From Clavaria fumosa (lineage: Eukaryota > Basidiomycota > Agaricomycetes > Agaricales > Clavariaceae): 64,000 nucleotides of DNA. The stretch lies in the NCBI GenBank assembly GCA_951802425.1, contig OX637801.1, positions 1,984,001 to 2,048,000 of the forward strand, written 5' to 3'. Each line of letters begins with the position of its first letter. Within the stretch, counting starts at the first letter, position 1. Below, piece after piece: positions 50,510 through 61,831 of this stretch. A program made the position numbers and the translations under genes. The notes under the pieces are model-generated. The model made no database searches and was not told the DNA's origin. It worked only from the letters and a program-made list of their open reading frames with translations.

Positions 50510-50800
50510 GATTTGATTCATACCAATTGTACCGTAGCTGTGGATGTTGCTTTATGGTTCTGTATTTGATGTACTTGATTCAGTATCAGTTCCGACCCAC
50601 TCAAAATGTAATACAGTTCTGTGCCTGTCATATGTGAGTCCATCTAAGGTCATCCAGTAACCATTACTTCCTGAACAAGGTAACTCAACAATCCAATTAT
50701 GTAAATCTAGGATGTGAGGCTGTAATACTAGTATAACTTATTTATCTCTCAGTAGAACTGGACTCAATGGTATATTGAGTATGCAGTTCAAATAAGAGGG
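50510..50800. other. AT-rich spacer between the disrupted gene and the fold-back element
   Basis: About 290 bp of ordinary AT-rich sequence with no recognised feature. Confidence 0.5.
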
Positions 50801-51249
50801 ATCTACCTAGGGTGTAACATGGGTACGGGTAACCCGCACGGGTTTCATCAGGGAAAACCTACTTCCATAATTAGCAATATCAATGATAATAAGTGCTAAT
50901 TAGAGGTAATTATTGTGACTCATAATTATTAACAATCAGATCAGTCCCTTGATAATGTCCATATAATAATGTGAATTATCACTAATTATCCCCAGTTATC
51001 ACCAATTATCACTGGATTATCACTAAATTATCCTTGATTATCACCAATTATCACTAAATTATCCCTGATTATCACCAATTGTCACCAAATTATCCCAAAT
51101 TAGTCATAATTATCAGTGATTAGAAATATCAAGCACCATATGAAATTGATCAAACATCATAAGATTGCAGCAGTAATAACAGTAAGGGCCTACAGGCATC
51201 ACAACAGTAATTACAGTCATGTAAGAAGAGAGCTAAGAGTCCAACAAGA

Positions 51250-52150
51250 TGGGCAGAGGCAGAGGCAGAGGCAGAGGGAGGGTGGTGGGGAGTGGGGCAG
51301 CAGAGCAACAGGGTGGCAGGGCAGTGGGGCAGCAGAGCAACAGGGTGGCAGGGCAGTGGGGCCGGGTGGCAGGGTGGCAGGGCAAGGGCAGCAGGGCAGC
51401 AGAGCAGGGCAACGTTGCGGTGGCGGCAGCAGTGTGGCGGGTCGGCGGGGCAGTGGGTCGGCAGGGCAGCAGGGCAGCGGGGCAATGGAGCGGCGGGGAA
51501 GCGGGGCAGCAGGGCGGTGGGGCGGCAGGGTGGCATGGTGGTGGGGCAGGGCAACGAGACGGCGCAGGGGCGGCAAGGCAACGGGGCGGGGCGGGGGTGG
51601 CAGGGTGGTGGGCCAGTGGGGCGGCGGGCCAGTGGAGCGGCGGGGCAGCGGGATGGCGAGGCGGCAGCGTGGCAGCGTGGCAGGGTGGTGGGGCAACAGG
51701 GCAACAGGGCGGCGGGGCGGCAGGGTGGAATGGCGGTGGGGCAGGGCAACGAGGCAGCACGGCAGCACGACAGCAGGGCGGTGGGGCAGGGCAACGGGCA
51801 GGGCAACGGGGCGGCGCGGGGGCGGCAGGACAACGAGGCGGCGTGGGGGCGGCAGGGCAACGGGGTGGCGCGGGGGCAGCGTGGCAACGGGGCGGAGCGG
51901 AGCGGGGGCGGCAGGGCGGGGCCAGTGGGGCGGCGGAGCAGCGGGCCAGTGAGGCGACGGGGCAGCGGGGTAGGCAGCAGGGTGGCAGGCCAGAGGAGGC
52001 GGCAAAATTGCTGTGTGCGGGGCAGTGGGCGGTGACGAGGCAACAACAAAGCAGCACAGTGGGGCAAGAGGGCAAGGCAGCAGAGGCACAAGGGAGGCGG
52101 TGGCAAGGGGAGGGCAGCAAGCAGCGAGGCAGCAAGGTAGAGAGGCAGAG
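51250..52150. repeat. GGGCAGCGGGGCGGCAGGG-type GC-rich minisatellite
   Basis: About 900 bp of imperfect units of 6-18 bp (GGGCAG, GGGCGGC, GGGTGGC). Because stops are rare in this composition, frames of 250-376 codons appear on both strands (Gly/Arg/Gln-rich or Pro/Cys/Ala-rich). I treat these as artefacts of the repeat rather than genes. Confidence 0.8.
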
Positions 52151-53054
52151 GTGGTGACGACGATGCGAGAAAAAAAAAGCATATGTCAAATTCGGCATAA
52201 GCCTGTTCCAGACAGCCCCTCTGAGCCGATAAAAAAGGGCTCAAGATTGACGTTGAGATGAGCATTGTGGAAGCTGCCAAGGATCAGGGTGAGAGGAGGG
52301 GGCAAGAGAGGAGGGAGCAGAGGAGTGCGACGCGACGTCAAGTTCAACACAACACGTGATGGTGACTGCGTTGTAACTGAGTTTGAAATACCCACAACAC
52401 CGATTTGCTCCTGCACTCTCAATAAATCTGTAATAATCATGAAGATATTAATACAAGCCATACGAATAGGTGTCTATATCATATCAAAATTTCAGGAAGA
52501 TCTATGAAGTGGTTGTTGAGATCCTTCACCACTGTCATGCTTGGGCATGATGCAGACTGTAAAATTGGGCAAAAGTGAAATGGCTCCCCTGGCAACAGTG
52601 AAATAGATAAAATAGTGAGGATATTCATGTAGGGTCCCCTTATAGAGGTGTACATGGCTATCAAATTTCAAGTGATTCTGATGAGTGGTTGTTGAGCTAT
52701 GAGTCATTTTTTCCTTTTTGAGTGAAGATTACACAAATTTATTTGTCAGCATTCAGTTCTCACAGTCCCTCTCTTTTAATAATGTTTTTGGGTGAAAGTC
52801 AGGGGTGAGGATGGGTGAGGGTGAGTGAGGGTGAGTATTGGGTGTGAGGGCTGGGTATGGCATCCTGAGGGTTGCCAGGGTGAGTGAGGCAAGGGTGATG
52901 CTTCCTGAAAGTAGGTTGCCCCATAATTCTTTCAATTTTCAGTGCTCTGATAGTGGGATGCTTAGGCATCTTGAGCTGATGCTGGGGAAGCAGTATAGGA
53001 TACTGAGGTTGCTTCCCAAATGTGTTCAAAGACCCCAGTGTCCTCAGTTTTATT

Positions 53055-53440
53055 AAGCTCTGGAACATGATGGTAATGGCAGTGGATGATGATGATGACA
53101 ATGATGGATCATGATAATGATGACAATGGATGACAATGATGGCAGCAGGCAACAACAATGACAGCAGATGATGATGATGATGATGATGGCAGACAATGTG
53201 ACAGCAGTTGGCAATGACAATGACAACAATGGATGATGATGACAATGACAATAGCAGACAATGATGACAATGACAGTGGGCAGTGGATAATGGACAATGA
53301 CAACAGATGATGACAATGGATGACAAAGACAGACAATGGTGACAGACAATGATGACAGGCAATAATGACACAACAACAAGAGTGGGAGATGACAGATGAC
53401 AACAACTGTTGATGATGATGGATGATGAATGCTGGATGAT
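53055..53440. repeat. GATGATGACAAT simple-sequence repeat
   Basis: Imperfect tandem units of GATGAT, GACAAT and GGATGAT over nearly 400 bp. Translated frames are repetitive (His/Cys/Ser-rich on the minus strand). Confidence 0.75.
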
Positions 53441-53484
53441 AATGATCACCAGCCCCCCACTGCAGTCACAGATGGTGTGCAGTG

Positions 53485-53640
53485 TGTTGGAATTCAAACT
53501 TGATCTGTATGTATTTTACATATATATAGATTACCTAATTTTGCTATCTTGCATGTTTGTATCATACCATTGCATACCCCCTCCTTTAATTGCACTGTTA
53601 TTCCTTATTATGTCATCTTATCCTTTTTCCTTCAAACACA
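53485..53640. repeat. Direct repeat, first unit (LTR-like)
   Basis: Starts TGTTGGAATTCAAACTTGAT and matches the unit at 54261 over about 150 bp at roughly 80-85% by eye. The TG start and spacing (776 bp) suggest LTRs of a small or decayed retroelement, but I cannot define CA ends or a target duplication. Confidence 0.5.
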
Positions 53641-54260
53641 TGACCCTATGGTTGGACATAGCCAAAAACTGCACTGCCTACAGAGGCCAAAGTCTGCCTG
53701 TATCAATTTGGCCATCTGGGAGCCAAAGACCAATCATTGTTTGCCTTAAAAGGGCCATATTATCACAAGGGCTAATTCTCACCATTCTCACCATCATCAT
53801 TCACCTTGTGAGGGCTGAATCTCGCTATTGTCATTATTGCCACTTGCCTTGTGGGGCCAAAACCCACCACTCATTGTCTGTTACCACCTTTGTGGGGCTG
53901 AATCCACTTGTTTTATTATGGGAGAAATGTTTGAAATTGAAGAAAAAATTCTGAGATGTTGTTGAGGGCACTGAGACTCTACCCACCAAGGGCACACCAA
54001 TCAAATCAAACCAAAAGCCATCTGCTGAGGGTTCATCTACTGAATTGAACCAAAAGTCATCAGTCAAGGTCACATCATTGACTGTGTACTTGAATCAAAA
54101 CTAAATTGAATGAAGCTGTGCACTGAAACAAACCAATTTTACAATTACCACCACCTCCACAACTGCTGTCCCTGCTTCCTCACTAATGTTGCAATCTTGG
54201 ATGAAATCTGTGAGTCCTAGTAAGCTTCAGGAGATGTACAGATCTTTGCCTGGGGAGATG

Positions 54261-54410
54261 TGTTGGAATTCAAGCTTGATCTGTATGTATTTTATATAGA
54301 TTACCTAATTTGCTACCTTGCACATTTGTATTGTACTGCCACATACCCCCTCATTTAATCACACCATCATTCTTTGTTGTGTTGTCTTACCCTTTTTCAG
54401 CAGCATGATG
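54261..54410. repeat. Direct repeat, second unit (LTR-like)
   Basis: Starts TGTTGGAATTCAAGCTTGAT and is homologous to the unit at 53485 in the same orientation. The start TGTTGGAATT is also shared with the LTRs at 61470 and 62513. Confidence 0.5.
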
Positions 54411-55563
54411 TGGCAGCAATGGCCCAGGCCCCCAACTGTAGTCACAGACTGACAGTGGGGACTTAGGCCATTAGTTTGCAGCAGTTAGTGTGTGGGGGAA
54501 GGGAGGAGTGGTGGTGGTGGTAGTGGCAGGCAGGAAGTCATCTATGCCTTCTATGAGTCTATATAGAACTACATAGCACTGCCACAGTCTACTGTAAGTA
54601 TTAGCCTAGTTTGTTTATGTGACTGGGATTCATGTGGCTGTCAGTGGTGCATAGGAACTCCAGTCACATATGAGATAAAAGAGATAATAAGGACATAATT
54701 ATGTTTCAATGATGTAAATTAGTATAATTAGGACTACAATAGCTAATGGAAGATTACCTTCACATAATTGTGTTTGTTTAAGATAATGTGAGCTAATGTG
54801 AGGCAATATTAGATTTAATCAAGTGATAAATGTGATAAACTACAACTAATTACCTCACATCTCATATAATTACTTAACATTCTTTCTAATTACAAGAATT
54901 AGAAATAATTTTGCACATCTTAAATAATCTGTGCTTATTATTATAATTTAGGAAAAGAGGTTTTTCCTGATGTTCCTAGCGGGTACGGGTACGGGTAGGG
55001 TACGGGTAAGCATTCTGCTACCCGTGCGCTTTAAAATAAGCCCTAGAACATCCAAAACGGACAGAAATTGGTTGAGATATGCTTATAACAATCTGAAATC
55101 ACTGTTTCAAGCATATCTCACTCAATTCTTGTCCGTTTTCAATGTTCTAGGGCTCATTTTGACGGGTAAACCCGCCGGGTACGGGTAGGGTTACACCCCG
55201 GGTGCGGGTACGGGTCAGCGTTGAGATACCCGCGGGTTTACCCGTGTTACACCCTAGATCTACCCTCTGGTACAGTTCTTTAATGCATGTGGACAGCAAG
55301 CAATATATTAGGCTTCACTGTGATTGACCCTCCCATTGACTTGCATCATTCAGGAGGCACAAACACTCTTTTTCACAGTAGTAACATTGTACTACAGTTG
55401 ACAAGCTCATAATGCATGTGGCCTTACTGCATAAGTTGAATAATGCATTGGTTTTGGGTCCTTCCCAACATGGGAAGCAGAGAAATTAGGAATTTCATGC
55501 ATAACACATAATGCATTCAGATTTTCCAGGTTATGCAATAGTGCGGGTTGCTAGTACAAACTG

Positions 55564-56200
55564 GAGTGGCTCACCAAATTACAAATGAGTGCTAATTTTC
55601 AATTTTCAACATGTCTTGCCCATTTCATGATGCCTGTCAAACCCAGGCACAAGGTGCGCAACAGGCCAGCTCCATATACATGCAAGCCATCAGCCAAAGT
55701 GTCCCCAAATGCCCTGGCAACATCAGCCATCACCCAGAATTCATCTAAAGACAATCTCACCCTCCATGATTGGAGGACCATTTTCACCTTTGTTGACTCT
55801 CATCCAACTCTTGGACAAGCAGAAGTTGTTCACCATTTTCAGACACAACAAAATGCCCTTATTTTCACACAGTTGACTCTATCTTGTAAATTGAAGATGA
55901 GGCCCAGAACTTATGGTGCAAACTCAATCCCACCCTAATGCACTCCCTTCAAAGTGGGATCTGTAAAAGAATCTGCATCACTTCTGAGCACATTTGAGGC
56001 AGGTTGAAGCAACAAAAGCAAAAGCAGGTAACACTCATTGACCTCTGGGCAAATTGCAATGTGTAGATATGTCACACTTTACAATGGTCACATGTCACAT
56101 GTTGTGACCTTCCTGGCATAGTGCATATGGCCCATAATGCATGACCTTTGAGGCCTTCCCAACTGTATGCATTATCAGCTTGTCTACTGTAATTACAACC
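55564..56200 (+). pseudogene. Pogo/Fot1-type transposase N-terminal fragment
   Basis: The frame at 55585-55938 (117 codons) contains DNLTLHDWRTIFTFVDSHP followed by GQAEVVHHFQTQQNALIFTQ and LTLSCKL. This resembles the CENP-B/pogo-type N-terminal helix-turn-helix of Tc1-mariner superfamily transposases (consensus LTLxDWLxVxxYxxxHP...QxxVVxHFxT). The DDE catalytic part is absent, so it is a relic. Short ATGCATTAT motifs recur on both sides (about 55390-55510 and 56120-56180). Confidence 0.6.
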
Positions 56201-56277
56201 TGTAGTCTGAATTTTTATCAGGTACTATGATCTAATCCATTGACTTGCATTGTTTGGGAGTCTGAACTTTTATCATG

Positions 56278-58760
56278 CATCAGCAAACCCACTTTTGTCA
56301 CTGTAGAATGAAGGAAATCTATAGCTAGGGTATAGCTTGCCATAGCTTGCCATAGCAGCTTAGTATCTATGCAGTGCAGTGTAGCTCATGGCAGATTACA
56401 TATACACCTGGAAATCAGTGCATAGAAAGCAGAGACATCCTTGTAGCAACACCTAGATATTATTTGGATCTATGTAGCTAGGAGTAGGAAGCATCTCATT
56501 TCCACCTGTGCACATGCATAGGACTTGGAAAAAATTCAACATCAGTTCATCACATGATCTTATGTTGAATTTTCTATCAAATTGTCCCACACTCATTTTT
56601 CCTCGCTCCTTGTTGCCCTCCAAGTCAGTGTGGATGGCCCCACACAGGGCGGCCTCGGCGAGCTCCGTAGGCAGAGTGTGGTGTTTCAATCCTTCAAGAA
56701 CCTCGTCGTGCTCGCCAACTACCAGGAGCGACTGCGCGACGCCCGCCGCATAATCTGGCGCGGCAGAGGCGAGCCCGTCGAGGAGCTGGAGGACCTGTGG
56801 GAGTGCACGCAGCATGCAGCGCGTGGGGGCATGAGTTGCGTCGTCCCGTTTTCTAGCCCTTCCAGACCGCTGACGAGTTTCCTGCTTCCCACTCACCTTG
56901 GGCGACCGCCCGTGTTCCTTCCTCTGCGGTACAGGGGCGGCGGCTATGGGCTTCGCCATTCGAGCTAGCGTGAACCTCGTGCTGGCGCTCGTCCGCCTCA
57001 AGTCGGTCCCCAAGTGCGCACCACCCCCTCCCATTGTTGTGTCCCGCCTGTATCCTGATCCCTCCTCGTGTCTACAGCAGCGCCGGCCTTCGCCTGATTC
57101 AGCACGCCCTCTTCGGGGCAGACACGTTCCGTTTCGGAGCTATGCTCGGTATGCACGTCTTCCTCGCTCTCGCCTGGCGTACTGATGCGGAAAGGCTGGG
57201 GTGGCTCATGCTAATTACTGAACCCTCTCCTTGTAGGCTCCTTCATGGGCATATACAAGTACCTGATCAATGCGCTGCCTCTCGTGTTCCCCACCACGCT
57301 AGAGCGCAAGCTTCCCCGGTTCCGCATCGATGAAGACATCCCGACAGGCGCTGCCACACCCGTGGATGGCCCGCTGATGATGCAAGCCCCTTATGAGAGG
57401 CATCTCACGCAACAACCGAAACCACTACAACAACTTCAACAACCGCAGGAAAAACAACGCCGCCTGGCAACTCTCTCTCTCAGTGCGGAGGCACACGAAA
57501 TTCTCGTTCGCAAGAAGACAAGTAGGTGGCATTCGGTCATCGCCGGCGCCGTTGCGGGGGCGCTCGCTGTCTTGTGGGAGAAACGCTCGCGACGGGTCAC
57601 GATTGCGCAGCAGATGTTCATCAGGTGAGTTGGCGACTTGGGCCTTGTTTCTTGTTCTGTCGCTTCATTTTATGTGGTTAACCTGCTGGGCCGGCGGGTA
57701 TGTCTACTTCGCGGGATTCGGTTCTTGCTGCAGGGAACATACAACGTTTTTGTGGATCGACACAATATCCGCATACCCGGTGGCGAGGTCCTCCTCTTTG
57801 GATTCGCGTGCGTCCAGCGCCTCTATCTCCAACTGCATCAATAATATGATGGACACTCGTCATCAAATTCAGATGCGCTCAAATTCTCTACGCATTTACC
57901 CTCAACTCCGATACGTTACCACATTCATACTATGGATGGTAGGAAGCAGAAGTCAGCCAGTCGCTACATAGCACTGAAGACCTTGTTTCAGGCTAATGCA
58001 AGCAGGCAAGATGCTCTCCACCGCAGTCAGAATGAATGGGCGCCTCATCCGTGATGGCATTTTCAACCCTGCCGACCTTCAGTACATCATTGATCTCAAA
58101 GTACGCATCTACCCTGACATCCAGGCATGACGTGTGCCTTCTCACCCTCTGGAACAACATCACATGCATAGGACACGACCGCATGGAACCGTACGAACCG
58201 TACGAACCTGGAAGAGTGCCTCCTGCGTGCGACCGCCGCATCCGATTTCAGGACCAGTGGTGGCGACGGCAGCGGCAGCAACGGCGGCGGCGGCGGCAGC
58301 GGCAACGGCGGTGGTGGCGGCGGCTATGGCGGTGGTTATGGCGGTGGCGGTGGCGGTGGCTATATCAATGGTAGCGGCTATGGCAGTGGCGGCGGCTATA
58401 GCAATGGCGGCGGCTATGGTGCCTACTACTTGGTTAGAGTATCACATGACTTTGTTGATTTATAAAACAAACAAATACAAATATTGATTTAGTTGCAATT
58501 GTGCAGTTGAGCATAGTTTGGATGTAGTTGAGCATAGTTCGGATGTAGGACCTGCCACTAGCTACATGTTTCTGTGTAGGACTCTGTAGCCTTATTCTAG
58601 ACCTATGTAGTGCTGCAGTGGGTCATGTTCCCCTACAAAGCAATCATGCTGTGCTACACAGTTCTACACATATCAGGAAGTTGTCTATGGCTTCTATGGC
58701 TCTACAGCTGTCTGTGCAGCACTGCCAAATGGCATATAGCCTGATTGCACTTTGCTGATG
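56278..58760 (+). mobile_element. 2.48-kb CATCAG element, right (intact) copy
   Basis: 2,483 bp bounded by CATCAGCAAAC at 56278 and TTTGCTGATG ending 58760, flanked by a perfect CATG duplication (56274-56277 and 58761-58764). It is in inverted orientation to the copy at 41352 and uninterrupted, so it defines the original sequence of the family. It contains one spliced TMEM135-like gene on the plus strand and nothing resembling a transposase. Confidence 0.88.
56620..58465 (+). CDS. TMEM135-like membrane protein carried by the repeat, right copy
   Basis: Exon segments read FKNLVVLANYQERLRDARRI, ELEDLWECTQHAARGG, AMGFAIRASVNLVLALVRLK, SAGLRLIQHALFGADTFRFG, GSFMGIYKYLINALPLVFPT, EILVRKKTSRWHSVIAGAVA, TIAQQMFI and YNVFVDRHNIRIPGGEVLLF, followed by LQYIIDLK. 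An exon beginning DTTAWNRTNRTNLEECLL (acceptor CATAG about 58172) enters a Gly-rich tail (GGYGGGYGGGGGGGY type) and ends HDFVDL at 58463-58465. TMEM135-like proteins are peroxisomal or mitochondrial membrane proteins. In the standard family the C-terminus is a further hydrophobic and Cys/His region, not a Gly/Tyr repeat. The start is not fixed. Confidence 0.62.
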
Positions 58761-60287
58761 CATGGAACGAATTACAGTAAGCATCAACCTGCATTCACAA
58801 CCCGTTAACTCAAATCGACGAAGATGCCAATTGGCCTCTGTGCTGCAGGCTCGACAGCCCCGGCAAGTGACCTAAACAATGAATTAGTACTTGTCGATGA
58901 GCCATGTTGTGGCGGACTCACATCCTGTGTTTGTAAATATCTTTCCTCAGCTTGACCAGTCGTAGACCTTGGATTTCGTGCTGCTCCATCGCCTTGAGGT
59001 TATCCATAAGTCCAGAATAGTGTGGTCCATATATGTCGGTACTGAAGTCGACATTGCTCTGAGTACCTTTAGAGTACTCACGGATGACACAGAGAAGCTA
59101 GGATAGAAGGATCAGTGTTAGACCCTTAGAATGAAGGGGGACATGATAACAGACTGCAGCAGAGACGAGGGCAATCATTGCAAGTGGGATTTTCAGCCCG
59201 AAATTGTGCAGCTTGTGGCACCTGAGGCTGGAGTCACTTCCAAAAAAGAAGCTGACGATACAGGAGCGAATGCATGGATGTGTGAAAAATGTAGGCTTGC
59301 CCTGGATCAACAAGATCAGCAACGAAGGAATAGAAAGGATTAGACACTTACAGTTGTGTCAGGGGGACCTTGGGTCCACAATCCATTCTTCTCTAGTGCT
59401 TCGACACATAGTTTGACTTGTTCTGGGTCTGGAAACCCATTGGATTCTGTAGCGGTTGCCAGGTACTGTGATACGAAAGCTCAGGCAGCATTTTTTAACA
59501 ATCCACGGAATGTCGATGCTTCCTTGCTTATCTGGTTACATGGTTAGCTCGTGAATTAGCAGATAGATATTCACAATACAAACAATTTTAAGGATGGCCT
59601 TCGTTACTGGGAATGCTAGAGACAAGTCAGAATAATTATGCAAATGAGGAAAAGGGGGAAAGACTTACTAATCCCTTCTTCAAGGCACGCATGACTGAAT
59701 ACTTCACAGGCAATTTGAACGGCCTCATCGCTGGAAGGGAAACCATTGACAACGCAAAGATGGAGAACAAAGTTATCCTTGGCAATAGCAATCACTTGTC
59801 ATTCACTGGTATTATAAAAACGGAGCTGGCTCAGCTTAGCTGGACAATCCATAGGCATCCTTGAGTGTTGCAGTGCATGCCGGGGGGCATGCTCATCATC
59901 TGGTTCAGCATCATCTCCTTCGAAATCATCCCCAGGAGCAGTAGCGGCTGTGAAAAGATCAATTACTATATCTAACAAGACTCTCTGCAATGCACCAGAT
60001 TCCGCTTGAGAAGATATCGCTTGAGATCCTGTTTGAGATGATATATGAGATCCTGAGTATGACGGCGCCCGGGACAATGATCGCGAAGACGCCCGAACAC
60101 TGCTTTGGGACGGTGCTGAGCTTGATAGCTGGGATTCTTGTTGTACTTGTGTGCCCCCGGGCTGATGAAGGACATGAGAGGTTGTTTGAAGGGCAGGAGT
60201 AGCCACGAAGCTGGCTCTTTGACGACTTGAGAGCGCATTGTGATGGTTAGGGTAAGGGGCAGAGCGGGAGCTTGGGGCAATCAACAA

Positions 60288-61436
60288 GGGATGAACAGGA
60301 CCAGTTGTTGCCGTTCGTGAAGATCGAGTCTGTAAATGCTGTGCAGAAGGGAGTCATGGTGCGCCTTGCCGAGACTGGTGGTCGGACACGATATCTCTCG
60401 CTGGAAAATCAATCTCGAGACATCATTAATAACATTTCAAATTAGGGATAAGTAAGACTCACGAAAGGGCTCAGGACAGGCGGCAGATCGGGCTGTGACG
60501 GATTTTGATTATTTATTGAGCGGATTGTGTGGGTGTTCTGCCCATGCTCATGGTGAAACCTTGAACAAAAAGTCATAAGCCAGCTGGAATTGAGACAAAA
60601 TGAAGACGTTACATTTGCGAGAGTTGCGAGGAACTGAGATGGTGAGCCGAAGTGACATTTGAGGGATCCACATCATCCTCGAAACGATGAAGCTGGTGTT
60701 GGATGGGGTTCGAGTCGGATTGAAGGGCACCCGTTGTATAAGAGACATTGGCGAGGCGACTAAGGGCGTACTCGGCAAAGGGGGATTCCTGGTGTAAAGG
60801 GTTTCCCCATCGTCGCTACTAAATACACTACACAGATAGGGGTAGCTTATCAAGGCTGTACTTATCTAGTGTAACCGCATGGGTGAGCATGTGGACAAGA
60901 GATGATAATCAAATAGACACATGGCAGCAAGGTACTATTGCTAAACAGCTTCGTACTCCAACAGCTGGTTCAGAGCCGTCATAAGCTGATCAGGTTGCAG
61001 ATAATATGGTACATATTGATGTCCAGCTGGGTTTATCAGTTCTAGACAATTCTAAATTATTCTTGATGTGAGCATATAGGTAAGTATTTAACACACATTC
61101 TTCGCTGGCAGAGGGGAGCAGAGGGAGTTGTCCATCGACTGTGGTCCTGGGCCAGATGGTTATCAGTCATTGTCGAGGAAAGGCTCAGAAACAAAGACTT
61201 ACAGTTGTGCGGTACGTGTTCCTGCCAGTCTTGATTAAATTGTCCGTCTTTCAGTTCATTGCAAATGTCAGAAATTTGTCAGAATTAAAAACTCGTTGTG
61301 CACCTAGCATGCCATGTGGTTCCAGCTCTTCGTTGAGCGGCTCTGCTTCGTATCGACCAGCAATCATAGTTGTGTCGCCATCCTGACAATCCGAGTCAGA
61401 GGGCTCGCTGGCCACAGGCAACATACCTGCAGAGGG
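60288..61436. other. Middle part of the DUF6532-like gene, exon structure unresolved
   Basis: About 1.15 kb. Minus-strand frames such as 60548-60853 (MISYPYLCSVFSSDDGETLY) and the exon-like stretch near 61320-61400 (GDTTMIAGRYEAEPLNEELE) may belong to the DUF6532-like gene. Their joins are ambiguous, since more than one frame stays open. Confidence 0.4.
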
Positions 61437-61469
61437 AATCTGTGCAGATCCCCCATTAGCGGCAAAAGG

Positions 61470-61798
61470 TGTTGGAATTGGCTATCTCAGCCATCGATCA
61501 GATAGGATCAGATAAGCGCTTATTCATTTAACTTTAGTCATCAGACCGGGCCCCTTAGTAAGAACGTCATGTGATTATGTAGAGGTACTAACGCCATTGG
61601 TAGTTATTAATAGCTATCACATGACTGCAGTAGTATATAAGTAGCTCACCAGATGTAGTAGAACTACCATCTGGTTATCCAGTTTTGTGCCCCGGTTTAC
61701 CACTACCGCTACCGACTCGACTTCGCTCTTCGTCACCGTCGTCGTCCCTCAATAGGATCCTCACCGATCAGCACACCGACAACCAGATTCCTCTAACA
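61470..61798 (+). repeat. Left LTR
   Basis: TG...CA ends. A TATA-like TATATAAG near 61633 would serve as the retroelement promoter, placing the U3/R boundary a little downstream. Confidence 0.9.
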
Positions 61799-61831
61799 TA
61801 ACCAGATAAACACCTGTGCGCCTCCTCGATA

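Larger units (their letters stand above)
50846..54972. mobile_element. 4.1-kb CATCAGG element nested in the fold-back element
   Basis: The left end CATCAGGGAAAACCTACTTCC at 50846 matches the inverted right end, which read from 54972 is CATCAGGAAAAACCTCTTTTCC. TT occurs on each side (50844-50845, 54973-54974), consistent with a 2-bp duplication. Contents: tandem ATTATCACCAATTATCAC-type repeats (about 50970-51110), a GC-rich minisatellite (51250-52150), ATG/ATCATC-rich simple sequence (53055-53440) and a pair of 150-bp direct repeats. No transposase is visible. The termini relate it to the elements at 43602 and 56278. Confidence 0.8.
50807..55257. mobile_element. Fold-back/MITE element with ATCTAC target duplication, split by a nested element
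   Basis: The ends are CTAGGGTGTAACATGGGTA at 50807 and the inverted CTAGGGTGTAACACGGGTA read from 55257. Flanks are ATCTAC at 50801-50806 and again at 55258-55263. The element's own DNA is only 50807-50845 and 54973-55257, about 325 bp, built of ACGGGTA/TACCCGT motifs and a strong internal hairpin (about 55030-55160, arms around AGAACATCCAAAACGGACA). The middle is a nested 4.1-kb element. Confidence 0.8.

Noticed and set aside
50960..51115. Regular ATTATCACCAATTATCAC repeats that look like a CRISPR array
   Set aside because: Units are contiguous and imperfect without unique spacers, and the genome is eukaryotic; they are tandem repeats inside a transposable element.
51150..52280. 376-codon Pro/Cys/Ala-rich frame and its plus-strand Gly/Arg/Gln-rich counterparts
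   Set aside because: They are translations of a GC-rich minisatellite, open in several phases on both strands, with no domain.
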